DNA of 64,000 bases from Casuarius casuarius (Eukaryota; Chordata; Aves; Casuariiformes; Casuariidae). Positions 38,061-51,183 of this stretch are shown here, piece after piece; the first letter of the stretch is position 1, and the number at the start of each line of letters is the position of its first letter. Made by a program: the position numbers and the translations under genes. The stretch is from positions 312,704-376,703 of the forward strand of contig PTFA01000363.1 of NCBI GenBank assembly GCA_003342895.1, in the 5' to 3' direction. The notes beneath the pieces were generated by a model. It made no database searches. It worked only from the letters and a program-made list of their open reading frames with translations, and was not told the DNA's origin.

Positions 38061-38680
38061 AACGATTGCTCATTGACATTCAGTTCAGATGTCTTGTTAA
38101 ATCCAATACAAAACAGTTTATAATGCTGTTACCGTGGCTAGCCTAGAATTGTTCTGACTATATTACTGAATTACCACATTTGCTTCTTGAGCAAAACAAA
38201 ACAGGGATATTGCGTATCTCACTTGAGATAGCAACCTCTTCTCTTCATGCAGACTTCTCATATGTTTGGTGGCCTTTTCTCCACTAAAGCCATACTGTCG
38301 CCATACATATAAATGTTTTCCCCCCACTGTGAAAACATCATACTACCAGAAGACCATACCAACTGGGAAGATACATTGTTAAAACTGTATTTGGCTGTAG
38401 ATTGTTGGTATTCTTTAAATATAGAATTCCACCTAAAATAAATGTAGAGCAATATGTGGAAAAATATCTTACATGAAGAAGAAATCTTGGCTTACAGAAC
38501 AGAGGAGAAGATAAAAACTTACTATATATGTTGAAGGTGGAGTTTTGGGGATAATGTGATCTAATGTGACTGAGAAGCAGAAAGCAGGAGGGGGATGCAA
38601 ACTCCAAACTTTCATAAAGTTTTCTCTCTTTGGGATTACTGTTGCCTGCCCTAATTTCAGTCAGGTTTTGCCTTTGGGAT

Positions 38681-38690
38681 GGGGGGGGGG
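38681..38690. repeat. G10 homopolymer
   Basis: Ten consecutive G. Confidence 0.9.
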
Positions 38691-40299
38691 CAGAGGAGAA
38701 AGGCAAAAGAAAGCAGCAGAGCAAAATTAAAATCTAACTTCCAAAAACTGCAAAATCATCTACTTATCACTTTTGCAACAGATTCTGTAAACCTAACTGA
38801 ATTCTGTGTTCTGTAAAAACAGAACAAGTAAAAATAGATGCTAGAAACCAGGCACAATACCACAGAAGTGAATCCAGATAATCAGTTCATATAAAATCAA
38901 GGGATATGCTTCATGAATTATAACACTGTGAGATAACCTGGGATGATTTATGACCAAAAAAAGTTGGTCGTCCTAGAATGCATCCAATAGTGTTTTTTGG
39001 AAACAAGGAGGTGGAGCTGAACTTCCTCACTGGCTATTTTTTGCAACTAATGGAAAACTCTTTGTATCAGTGCCTCACTAGGCTGTCAAGTACCTCACCG
39101 TATTCTGATATCTCACAGCAGGTTCATTATTTTAGACTAATCCTGGAGAGTGTGTTTGACATTAAATTTTATTGCTNCTATCAATCTGACATTAATATTT
39201 CTATTAGGCTTTTACAGATTTTGTAAACTATGCTTTGTTCCACTAATCCAATATATTTCATTAAAACTTTCCATTTTTGATGATCATAAATCATAGTAAT
39301 TGGAAAGGAAAGTCAAATGGTCAAAATAAACTTCAGCCAGTAGCTACTTTCTGTGTTTCCCCTACCCCTTCTCTTGCCAATTTTTTCTAGGCTAACTTCC
39401 TTACAGGTTCTTCTTTCTTTTGACAGTTAAGCTGAGTTTGCTTCTCAAAAATAATGAAGATCAAAACTGAAAAGATATCCTTCTCTTATACAGATGTCTG
39501 GAAGNTGGCACTACGAGTAACCACAGAAGGCCCATTAATTCACAGCTATGAAGAGCTCTGAACAACACACGGNATCATTCTATTTTAATGATTCAAAGTG
39601 CTTCAGCCACAGCGACTGTTCACAGGCAGTTTAGAAAGGTGCTCGTAAGCCTCCAAAAATATGGCAAAGAGGAGGACATTTCCAGCATTAAGTGCTGTAC
39701 AGACAGTCTAAACATGCTCTTGTATTCGCATACATATAATACTTCCTGGTCAATTTTAGCATTTGCTGTGTTATTTAGATGTAAGTAAGATACTACTTGA
39801 GGACTGTCAGGATTTTGCTCTCCTCCCATTCACACCAACAAAATGCCAGGACTGGGCCTCAATTAAGCAAATACTTTCTATGGCTTCTATTCTAACCACA
39901 TCTTCTAAGTCACCAACTTGTTTCACATTAAATGGCAGATTACATCCTACTGTACAAGACCAAAAAAATAAAGGTTTGCTATATCAGAAACCATGTAGGC
40001 TAAGTTCCTAAAAGTTTCTGCCCCCCAAAGCATGAATCAAACCAGGTAATATCCATGGTAAAACAGAACTAAGGGTTTGATTTCATCCACAAAAGTTAGT
40101 ATCTTTAGCAAAAATGCAGTCTGCCAAATGCATTCAAAAATGGAACATGGCTCTCAAGTGGCAGAGATTACTATAGTTAGTAGTGTCCTTTTTTTCTGAC
40201 CAACCCACAAAACCTCCACCAGTGTCAATACGAGCAGAGAAAGCAGCCTGAATATATTCCCATCTCTCAATAAGTAAGAGCATGAGAGGGGACACCACA

Positions 40300-40800
40300 G
40301 GTCAGGATCTTGTTTCTGTCAGTGGCCAAAAGGACTGTCCGCAGAGGAGTATCACCCTGAGGTCAGTAGGTATGATACTGCTTTCAAGGCTTCCAGTTCG
40401 GCAGCCCAAAGACCTTCTGAGGAAAACATGGTTTCTACACCCCTCAGGGATGTAGAAAATTTCTCGCCTGTACATCTCTCCAGTCTCTCCTTGATTCCAA
40501 GTGAAGTTTTAGTGTCCACAGCAACTGTCACAAGGGTCTTTCATAGCTTAAATAGGTATTCTGTGAAGCCCTTCTTAAATGAGGTAGCTGCTGATTTCAT
40601 TTGACACTCCTCAATTCTTATATCCGAAAAGATGGAGAACAATCACCTCCTTTATGAAATTTGTGATTTTATACAACCCTATCATATCAGCCCTTTGGTT
40701 GCCCGTTTCAAACTGAAGAACTCTACTTTACTCTGTTGTTCCTTACATGCAGGTAACTGCTTCCTGTCTTCCCAGAATACCTTAGAAGAAATTAGAAACT
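40300..40800 (-). mobile_element. CR1-type LINE, 3' end, reverse orientation
   Basis: Seen: reading left to right gives the landmarks of a CR1/L3-type 3' end in reverse complement and in the correct order. They are CAGGATCTTGTTTCTGTCAG then AGTGGCCAAAAGGA near the element's 3' end, a 'cacaagggtctttcatagctt...tgtgaagcccttctt' block, 'gctgctgatttcatttgacac', then ATACAACCCTATCATATCAG and TTTGGTTGCCCGTTTCAAAC. The copy is 5'-truncated (the element's 5' side is at the right) and strongly diverged with stops in all frames, so it is an old fossil. The frame at 40,632-40,829 on the plus strand is antisense to it and is not a gene. Confidence 0.85.
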
Positions 40801-42277
40801 TGACCTATATTCACAAACACGGCACATAATCACCTGAGCATCTATATTGCTAGAAACACAAATAAAGTTTAAAATAATAATTAAAAGTTGTATTTTATCA
40901 GTTGATATAGTCAAAGTTTTGATTCCTCTTAAATAATCGAAATAGTCAAGTCAAAATTTTATTAATGTCAGAGAAATCATAAGGAACTCTGAGATGGGTT
41001 ATTCATAGCAGTGCAAATTAATGGACTTATCATCATGGAAATCTCTTTAACATAATCAAAACAAAATTCTCTACAACAGAAAATCTGATAGGCAGGAAGG
41101 TATCAGTTTTCTCGGTGCATGAAACATAACCAAAGCTAAATGATCCTTTCGTTATTTTTTCAGTTTTATTATTCTTATGCCAATAATTAAAATAGTTACT
41201 GTTGCTATTCTGCAATTTAGTATAATAGCCTGTTTCTGTTAAATTAACTTAATTGTGTAGGACAGACGATAAAAAGGATTTTCAGTTCTGACCACACTGC
41301 TGATTATGAAACCCACTTCAAATGGCCTCAGAAACCCAAATATGAATATAAACAAATTATTTCACTTTTGCTGGGTCATGATCTCTGATTTGGATATGTC
41401 AGAAATGAGTAGCACTTTCATGAAAGGTTTTTATGCAAGCTATTACCCTAAACAAATCGAAACCTTGAAGACTTTTCAAAATACATATTAAAGCATAGAT
41501 TTATTTCTCTGTCTGGTGAATACGAAAAAAATGAAGCCAAGTTTCAAAACTAGAGATTGACATAAAAAGAAGAATATATATAGGGTTAATATCGATGTAG
41601 ACAGCACATAGTAGGTGAATAGCATTGTGAAAAACTGAGACTCTATCCAAACTGTAAGTAATTGCATAATGGATTCGTTGTTGACTTATTAAATTATTTA
41701 TTCACTTTGCACTGAAAGCATGGATGTTACCTCATTATTAGGAAAGTAAAGAGACAAGCAGCACACAACATCAGTTGATTATATTTTATATATCCAGTTG
41801 CATTCTTTACACAAATATAGACTGCCTAATTGGCTAATTCAGTACACCTAAACATGCCATTGCTGCAAAGGTGATCAACAGCAACATTCTCAGCAATTAC
41901 TTGACAGAAAACAGAACAGGCTGCAGATGAAGCATTAATCACTTCTATTTATCCTTTCATTCTGTCTGTACTGGGGGGAAACAGTTAGGAAGCTCTATAA
42001 AACCTTCTGAGCTGGTTTCATAATACAACCTCTAACTTGCATGATAAACAGTACTCCCTATTCCAACTTAAAACTGCCAAGGCAGGCTTTTGAACCTGCC
42101 TTGAAATTAAGCTTTGAAGTATTAATGTATTTACTTGCTGTACATTCTGCACATGACAGCCTATCTTTTCTGTAAGGTTACAAACACATGCACATACACA
42201 CAAGCGTATGTATATCAGAAAAAGAGGAAAAATATTAGCCAGAGGATCTTATGTNCTGAAATAATTATGAATTAGGT

Positions 42278-42296
42278 AAATAAATAAATAAATAAA
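42278..42296. repeat. (AAAT)n microsatellite
   Basis: Nearly five uninterrupted AAAT units. Confidence 0.9.
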
Positions 42297-43126
42297 ATCT
42301 AAGAACATTTTATGACAGCAAATGACCTGATGGCATGTTGGCCTGACTGCAGGCACCCTATCAAGCATAGCAAGGGAACAAGAGCTGAACACAGTAGAGA
42401 GGTGATGCGCTTCCCCAGCAGAGACGAAATGAGAAAGCCAATTGTCAATACAGCAGTAGTAGCTTGTCTAGATCACACTTGCTTTGTCTAAGCAGTTTTC
42501 CAAATTTGTTTACTTGCTCATCATTTTTGATGAACAGTAGTTTGTTGCAGCCAACTAGGAGTAGTTAAATTGTGACAATATGTGTGCCTGAACAGAAATC
42601 AATGCCACTCTGTGACAGCAAAATTTTCAGAGCAAATAAAATAATTGGAACTTTGCAATTTATCCACCTCTTTTTTCCTATTTTGATTAGTATCCTTCCG
42701 GCATGTGTAATGTGAACCAGAACACTTCCATCATCTGCTGAATATGGACAGTCTCTTTACTTGTATTTTCTATTCTTAATTTACATTTATTTTTCTGCAA
42801 ATGTAAAGGTTGGCCTTTAACCAAGAGTAGAGTAACTGATGATATAAAATGGCAAAACACCAGAAAATGAGATAGGTCATTTGATGCACGAGTGTTATCA
42901 CATGAGAGCCCATATTTAATAAAAGATTAGTGGTAAATTCCTGCTGAAGGTCTAGCTGCATATGGTTAATGATCGAGCTTGGGTGTATTTAGTAAAAATG
43001 GTTTGGGATGAACTCATCCACGGCTCTCTGCCCACCACCTCTCCTAGATATTATCAGTCCCACAGGAAAACAGGGCACATGTTTACACACTGGCTTCTGA
43101 AGTTTATAACCTGGCATCTTGGTGGG

Positions 43127-43156
43127 AAAAAAAAAAAACTTTTTTTTTTTTTTTTT
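43127..43156. repeat. A12-C-T17 inverted homopolymer pair
   Basis: Twelve A, one C and seventeen T are adjacent, giving a self-complementary structure with essentially no loop. Confidence 0.9.
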
Positions 43157-44680
43157 AATCAAAGGCCTGTCCTCTCCCAGGTGACAAGTGACAGCAGAGA
43201 GATCAGAAGCATCTGGGGATGGTAACACCCTAACCTGTTGCACTAAAATCTGCCACAAGTCATTTGTCAGAGTCCTGAGGCAGGAAGCAGTCATCTCTCA
43301 AGGCATGGGTCAGATAAGGTGTAAAACTCCATAGGCTTGAAGAACACAGAGCATCCTTTTCAAGGCTGTTTTTTTCCTCAACCTCTTGGCTTTCAGTGTC
43401 ATTTGCAACTAAAAGTTAAAGTAAATCCTGCTAAAAGGGTCTCTCTTAGGCAGATTTCTACTTCTACCCCTAGAAAAAGAAAAGGAAAGCTATGCAACCC
43501 ATTACAGATTACAAGTCGCTCTGTTTTGCCCTCAAAACTATTTTAAGTAATTTGCACAAAGCAGACATGTTCTTAGGGGACCAGCTGCGAGCAGACTGCC
43601 CCCACACTCACTGCAGTGCACCTCCTCCCCACCACTGCCCACCGTGCTCAAGAGTGCCATGGGAAGTGGCAGGGGAGTGGGCCATACCCTGTACCCCCAC
43701 AGCCCGGGGGGCACCGCTGGGGAGCACAGAGTCAATGGAACAGGTCAGAAGACACCTATCACAATTTCACAGTAGTCCATGAAACCGTCCACAAGAGCAT
43801 CTGAAAGTCCCAGAACACAGAAAAATTTTGTGAAAATGTAGGATGAAAGTGTAACATGTTCTTTTCTTGTGTAGATTTTTAAAAATCAACAGCTGTTAAG
43901 AATCCTCTGAGAAAAGCAGGAAAATTATAGCAGATGTATTGTCAGGAGTCAGAGGATGTCCACTTCACAGTAATCTCTATCATTCTATCAGGCAAAGTAG
44001 GGTATCTTTTCCATTCCCTGATAAATGGAATAATAGACTAATATTAAAGTATTTTAAATGCAAATTTTGTAGGACACACTTTAAATTATAAGCAGTAATC
44101 ACAAACTCTATTCTGAAGTTATACCCACTTAAGCAAAGTGGGTAAAAAAATCAATTACTTCCACCCTAGCTGTCTGTCTTTTAAACTACTGTACTCTGTA
44201 AATCCACACCCTTAAATCACTTGAGCTTACACACTAGGTATTTAGGAAGTATGACATGTTTAAAAGTCTGTTCTACTAGCACTATTAGAGGTATATACTA
44301 AGAGGTTCCCTGGTTTTGTTACCCAAACGCCGCCATGATAAACAGGAGGGAGAGAATGAATGGCTTGTCATAGATCCAGCAAAAATACATACTCTTTGAA
44401 TTACACCACTACACATTGTTGTTTTTATTTGCCAAAGGGCATCTACTCTACAAATAGCATCTTTAATGATGACTGTGCAGAGAAGGTAACTCAACAAATA
44501 CTTGGCAACGGATAAGAAATAAGGTTGTTTGATTTAATATAGGCTACAATTACATTTTGTAATATAGAACCAAACAAAATAAGCCTGAAACTTGCAACAG
44601 AGAGAACATTAACATGGAAATTAATTGGCAAAGGTGCTTTTGTAATAAACTACAGTTAATAGTTAAATATAACTCATATA

Positions 44681-44694
44681 TTAACTATAGTTAA
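44681..44694. repeat. 14-bp perfect AT-rich palindrome
   Basis: TTAACTATAGTTAA is its own reverse complement and lies within a longer stretch rich in TTAA and ATATA repeats (about 44,650-44,710). Confidence 0.85.
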
Positions 44695-45394
44695 TGTATA
44701 TATTAACCATGATTCCTGGCTCCTTACTCCAGTGAATACCTTTAATTCCACCCAAAACTGATATTCAGCAGTGTTACAGACTCTCTAATGCACCTGTTCA
44801 GAGTAGCAAAGTAGTGGCACATAAAGTGCAACAGCATACTCTTTATTCTACGTATGTCCAGCCCAAAACATATATCTGAAAATTATTTTGACATACAACA
44901 GATGACAACCCCCAACCCTCTCCTCCCCATCCCCTTCCCAGCCCATTTTTCTACCAGGCAGCTAAAAATCAGACGTCAGAGCACTAAAGACACATTTCCA
45001 CCACAAGGACCATGTAAGTGGGGTTGGCAGCTTAGAAGCCAGTTTAATATTTTCTTCCTCCAACAGGGTGAGCAGAATATGTAGCTAGTGAAACCCAACC
45101 AGATACTGTGCATCAGAAAAGACAATCTTGCCTCAAATTATCAAAAACATTAAGTTAGTATGAGGAAAAACAAATGACTTGACTAGAAGATGATAAAAAC
45201 AAGGAACTTTCAATATGGAATTTGTAAAGTAATTTTGAAAGCTAAAAACTAGGATGCAAAAAAGCCCAGTTATTTAAGAAAAATAAATTCATTCCAGTTG
45301 AGGTTGAAGAATAGATACAAACCAACATTTATATAGACACCCTACTACAGAACACTGCGTATTTATCACTAAAGTAGAAATAGTTATTTTGGAG

Positions 45395-45505
45395 TTGCCT
45401 GTAGAGAGAAATTATGCAAATGTACAGCACATCATGTGCAGTCATTTCTGTTTGTTATCTGAGTGATTCAAATCAGAGTTAAAATTTGCTACGTTATTTG
45501 ACATT
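45395..45505. promoter_or_regulatory. Possible conserved noncoding element with a POU octamer
   Basis: Seen: a perfect octamer ATGCAAAT at 45,414-45,421 lies in about 100 bases of balanced, repeat-free sequence. The known binding preference of POU factors makes the octamer a plausible site, but three other octamers occur in the window, near the chance expectation. The regulatory call is inference. Confidence 0.2.
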
Positions 45506-46028
45506 TGTGATTGGCATTCAGAAAAGAAAGAAAAATCTTAGCAGATTAGTTAAGCAAGAAGCCAGCAGCCTGGAGTGGCAAATAGTGTCACATAGAAACT
45601 GAAGCAATTAAATGTGTGTTGCTTATCAGGTTGGCCGTCTCCTTTATAGTTACAATCTAATCCAAAACATTTTCCTCGTGAAGTAAAGGTGAAGTTAGGA
45701 AGGTCTGCTTAGTCATCTTGAGAGACGCAAAGCTGCTGAAATAAGCCAACAGATTTCAACAAATTCAGAGGAGAGATAACTATCTAAATAGTCACTTTAA
45801 ACAGCTAGCTAGTTTCACAGAGGAATAAGGGAGAGAGAACAGACAACTACCGCATGATTCAAGACTTCCAGGAATGCTGGGTCCACTGGCAGAGGCTCTG
45901 CTGGTCTGTACGACTCCTCCACTCCCTGGCCTTCATTTAGATGGACTGCTGCTGCAGTTCATCCCGATCTTGCAAAAGCAGTACGCTCGGGGAGAAAGAG
46001 ACATGACACGAACTACCACTGCACTCAA

Positions 46029-46065
46029 ATCTTTTTTTCTTCTTTTTTTTTTTTCTTTTTTTGTG
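46029..46065. repeat. T-rich simple repeat
   Basis: Long T tracts are interrupted by single C. The minus strand reads as an A-rich tract upstream of a GC-richer segment (45,870-46,015). Confidence 0.85.
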
Positions 46066-47178
46066 TATGCGATCTTCCTTTCAGGTAAGAGAAAGCACCC
46101 TATGATGAAGCGCTACTTCACACCAGCCATTGCTGTACCTGTTCCACAAGGAGTGAAAAGCCACCACCTAGAGCAGATGCCTCCTATTTTCTGTGTTCAA
46201 AGGCCGTTAATAGGTTTCTTCCACTTATAAATTAACAGGCATTGTTGACTTTACAATCCTAGTATGATCAGAAGCAAGCATTTTAAAGAGTGAATCGCCT
46301 AATTTAAATCAAGAATTATTTGGAGCCCAAGATTAAAAGCTTATCTTTTCTTTTTTCCTTCCTGTGCATTATGACTATACCTTTTCAAACCACTTTTTTC
46401 TAAATTGATCAGCAACTTCAAGATATAAGACAAGTCCACAGTATCAGATATCAGTATACAGGGAAAAGTACTCCCCAGGAGAATGGATGATATTACACAT
46501 CCAAGGGCTTGCCCATTAAACATACATGATTCCCATTTCCTCTCATAGGACAAAATATTTGGGGGAGAGTATTTATGCAGACCAAAAATAGCCAGCATTT
46601 AGAAGTTTATTATTAATTTACACTACTTGTTTTTATTTTTCAGTATTTACTGTTTTTTAAGAAAAGAACAAAAAAGGCCAGGTAAACACATGCTTAAAGT
46701 GCATGAAAACTGTTTTATTGGCCTAGCTGACCATAACAGTTTGTTTGCTCTAAGCATCTACTACACTTACATGATACCAAAGCCCTTGTAAACTATTTGA
46801 ATATGTTANGTAATTTGGTTAGGAAATGCCCTTACAGAGAGTTTGCAAAAGCCAATTTTGAAAACTGGATGTTTCTTTTTTCTGTTACTTTTCTAGAAAT
46901 TCTAAGCAGGATAAATTTACATTATGGATATATAAAATATCATATATGCATTTTAATCACAGTACCAAAAAGAAAAAATCAGAAATAGAAAGTTATTTAT
47001 ACTTTGTTAAACCAGCCTTAAGCATAAGACAGTAAATAGTTGAATTGCAAGTGTGAAAATGCAACTCTACAACATACTGTATAATACTATCCCTTAATTA
47101 CAGTTTTAAGGATAACACTTCTACCTGTAAGAGTCTAACATATGGTACATTTAAGGAATCTGTTCTTTGTTGGAAGTT

Positions 47179-47193
47179 AAAAAAAAAAAAAAA
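47179..47193. repeat. A15 homopolymer
   Basis: Fifteen consecutive A, with a T-rich tract about 35 bases further on. Confidence 0.9.
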
Positions 47194-48702
47194 GTCTGCC
47201 TATATGCCTACATCCATTTTTTTTTATTTTTATTACACAATCATAAAATGTAGTACAATGTGGTGTTTTAGAGTTGCGTTTCCATGGGTCTGAATCAGTT
47301 CTTACTAAATTAAACACAAGATAAGTGATAGTATAAATAGAGAATCATGCTTTCAATATTGTCTCTGAAAGTATGGTTGAGCTCAGTTTCCCAAGTATGG
47401 GAACAAGGGCTTTAGTTCTTTGGTTAAATTGTTTCTCTCAAAAGTCCTAATTCTGTGACTCTTAATTGTTCAGGCAATCTTTTCTCAATCCATTGGTTTT
47501 AAAAATATACATGAGTATAGGTTGCAGGATCAGGAACAAAGACTGTAGCACAAAACATGCAATTGCTGCATCACATTTTAAAACTGGAGTGTATCAATAC
47601 TCTCTCATTGTGTAACTGTAGCCAGAGTTTGACCTATCCTTCACAAAACTGACACTAAGTTTCTTAATATCTACATTTATCCTCTATACCTTGTTTCATT
47701 TTGGGAAACACTTATAATTCAGACTAAGTCTGATGAGGGATGCTTGAACCCCTACCTGATGCTAAGCCTAACAAGAAGGGATAAAAATAATGTTATACTC
47801 AATAGAATGTCTCTAATTATTGATTGCAAGAACCAAGCTTTTTAAAAGAGCATGTTTATTGCAGGAACTAGAATGTCATTACTGTTTGGTTGTCTCAAAA
47901 TCCAGTTGAATCACTAGCAATATAACTTGCACAAAAGAATCAAACTTAACATGTTATCTTTGAAAAAGTGGATTTTAGTGTACTTAGCATATGCCACACA
48001 AGAGCGCAATGCAGTAAGAAGAAATTTCTTCCATTTGAAGGTGTTCTTGCCATCACTAGACAAACAGATACTTCATTGCCTTCAACTATAATGCATGTGT
48101 TAATTTTTATTTTCTCAAAACATACTGGTGTGATGAAAATTGGGTAAAATCTTGTACGAGCTGGTTGGCACAGCAGACTTTATTTGGAATATATGTGAAA
48201 GGGATTTAAGCTTCCTGAAGGGAGCAATTCAGTGGAACAATATGAACCACTGCCTAAACCACAGTCCACAAAAAGCTGCGCAGAAGTGGAATTGCAAGGG
48301 CTTTTGCTGGAGGCTAAGCGTTACCTTAAGGATCCAGGTGCAGTTTGACATTCCTCTGTTATTGTGGGCATTGGCAAACAGAGAAAAACGTTGGAGTGCC
48401 AAGGATACTCTGAGAAAAGCACAGATAATGTGGCTCCAGTAGTCCTGATAAAGCTTCTTTGCTTGCAGCTGAGCCCCAACAGACAGGGACTGTGTGCTTT
48501 GGCCTACAGTATTGATTCGTCTTGTCTGGCACGATTCCTGGAGTCGTGGGCTCTATCTGAAAACCCTTCAAGAAAATAAGACCTTAGGTACTGGCTCACA
48601 GATGCTTCAGCAGTCTAATCACAGTTTCCCAGAGCTTCATCCCTGTGAGCTCTCTGCATTTATAACTCATCTCTCCAGAGAGAGAGGAGGAAGAAAAAGA
48701 AT

Positions 48703-48713
48703 GGGGGGGGGGG
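48703..48713. repeat. G11 homopolymer in a purine-rich tract
   Basis: Eleven G within a longer purine-only stretch beginning near 48,677. Confidence 0.9.
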
Positions 48714-51140
48714 AGGAAATGTTTTGGGCACTATACATAGCCCTCTAGAAATCCGTCATTCTATTTTAAGTAGTACAAGACAGATCTAGGCAAAGCAGTG
48801 AAACACTCGTTCACCCGTTTCACCATTTCTCTGCCACTGTTTCACTATTTCCTAATTGCATAGTTTTAAGGTTCAGAAAGCAGGATCCCAATCTATATAC
48901 ATTACTTTTCCTCTCCCTCTCTCTTCTTTGCAGCCAGTTTTTCTTTCTNTTTTATTACGCAATTAAAAGCACTCATACGCAAAGAAAACAGTCCTATCTG
49001 NTCCTTGCTTTTGGCCATGCTTTTTCCGTCTCCAGCTTCTTCCAAGATCTCATTTCTTAGCTGAGTCCCATGACCAGCCTCTTCACTGAGTGATCAATAC
49101 TTGCTTTAGTTACTGCACCCTGAAGATGAGACTTAAAGTTGATTTGTACTAGATAATTGACATCCTTTTGTCCACCAATATTGCATTTGAAACAGGATCA
49201 AATAGGACCAAAGTTTAACAACTAAAGTAACCTCAGCTAAAGCACGCCCTGCCTGCCTGCCCTCCCCCCCCAGCACAAAATTATCCTGCCACTGTCTTGN
49301 AGTTTTCACCTAAACACAGAGGTAAAATACAGAAGGCTAGGTTACCTGCACTCTTAATGAATTCATTAATGAAATCTGCCACTGACCCAGAGAGACCTAG
49401 GCAGTCCTCAGTACTCAACAGAGTAACAATTCGCAGGATTGCCACAGTAGTCCAGAGAGAAAGTCAGAGAACAATTTTATGGAAAAGTATGAAATATAGA
49501 GAAACTTGAAATTGGTGAAAATGATTTCTTCATTGTCGAGAAGGTGGGTACATGATTTGTAAAAAAAAAGTTGTGTCAAATAAACACGATTTTTTCCCCA
49601 AAGGAGGCATCTGGGCAATCCAAAGCACTGCCAGTTGTCCAGGCCGAAAAAACCTGGTAACAATATGATTGAAAACATGTTCTTAACATTCTAGCCTCAA
49701 ACAATATAATACTGGTACTTACATGGTTTAATTAAAATTACCTGAACTTGGCTAAAATATATTTTTAGAAGCTGGAACTATTTGAAACACTGTTTTGAGC
49801 TACTTTGATCTGCATCTGTAAATGTTACTTTCCATTTTTACTAGTGTGTCTTCTGGTGTTCAAAAAAAAATCTGTTTATTAAAATTTTCAAATTATTATT
49901 TAAATCTGGGTTTATTTTCTTCAGTATTTAAAATGACAGCATACAAAACCGAGCACTTTAATTGTTGAAAGATAACCAATTCATTGCACTATAAAGCTGC
50001 ATAATTGCAAGCCAAAAACATTACCTTAAAAAATATTTGTGTCAAGCTATGACAACAGAGAACTAGTAATAGATGTCCACGTATAGATGGCTATTTGGAA
50101 TTGTCCACAAAGAAGTGTGCTGATTTAAGATTAACTGTTGATCAAAATACGATTCTGANCCTAGAACTCAGATCTAGAACTTCTAGGGAGTTACAGGGAA
50201 GGCAGCTGGGATTTGTATTAAAAAATAGATACACAAACAAAACAAAACTTTTGCATATATCAAACATTCAATGTTGTCTTTCCTACTATAGACTTCATTC
50301 TCTTGAAATACTTTTACTGGTATAAATTTGGAACAACCAACATCAGAATTGTGACCAATCATCTACACTGGTATCTCTCTGAATCCTTGTTTAGCCACAA
50401 CATATTACATAAAAGCAACAATTGCTTCCTGAAGGGACACAGTTTTAAGTTCTATGAGCACTCTTGGATAGTCCAAGACTCTTGACAAAAACAGATAAAC
50501 AGAAGTCCTCAAAGTCTAGCTAGCGAGGTCCCTGTTCAAGCATTTGAAATAGTCTTCTCACCCACATAGTTTTCTTACTAGTTACTTTGCTACAGTTCCA
50601 ATCTTTCAAACATGTCATTTTATACAATGACAAGATCACATCAGCTTACTTTCACTCAGATTAAGCTAAACGACCCATCCATTGAAGGAAGGAANCAATT
50701 ATTTGTTGAGGTAAAACACCATTGAACTCTTCATGATACATTTTCCAAGAGAGGAACAATTTAGCACTTCTTATGATAATACAACATAGTTCCAATGTCC
50801 TTCTTACAAAGTTAATGGATATAGTGCATCTTGACTGACATTACAAGCCATTTTTTCTCAAAATATTGTATTTTAAATATAGCTTTAAGAACACAGCATG
50901 TTTTAGATCCCCAGAGAGACTTCTAATCTGTGGTGACATTCCTCCCAAGGATCTATAAACGTGTGAACAGATACATAATTGATTCTGCTGTCCCATACAT
51001 TAATCGATTTTCAAGAGTATTCTACAAAACAATTAACAGTTTCTTTATTCTAAGTAAAAATAAGCAGTTTAGCTTTAAAGAATTTCATGCTACTAAAATA
51101 AAATTAATTCTTCCCTCCTCTGCCACCCCCAGAACAATAG

Positions 51141-51183
51141 CAAAATAATATAATATAATAATAATATAATAATATAATAATAG
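51141..51183. repeat. ATA/TAATA microsatellite
   Basis: Interleaved ATA and TAATA units extend over about 43 bases with only A and T. Confidence 0.9.

Larger units (their letters stand above)
34791..40299. other. Gene-free stretch with one GC-rich patch
   Basis: Unique AT-rich sequence. It includes a 14-bp CpG-containing perfect palindrome at 35,212-35,225, a GC-rich patch at 37,780-38,060 (listed separately) and a G10 run at 38,681-38,690. No exon is supported. Confidence 0.5.

Noticed and set aside
37711..38076. Plus-strand open frame of 121 codons
   Set aside because: It is open mainly because the DNA is GC-rich there, and the opposite strand is open over the same interval. No recognisable domain.
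38338..38724. Minus-strand open frame of 128 codons
   Set aside because: Ser/Phe/Leu-rich composition, crosses a G10 run, has no splice support and no family resemblance.
45870..46230. Plus-strand frame of 118 codons near a T-rich tract
   Set aside because: Much of the middle is translated from the T-rich simple repeat (poly-Phe/Leu), and the remainder has no recognisable domain.
48140..48442. Plus-strand frame of 100 codons
   Set aside because: It opens at a non-ATG codon, has no splice signals in suitable places and no recognisable motif.
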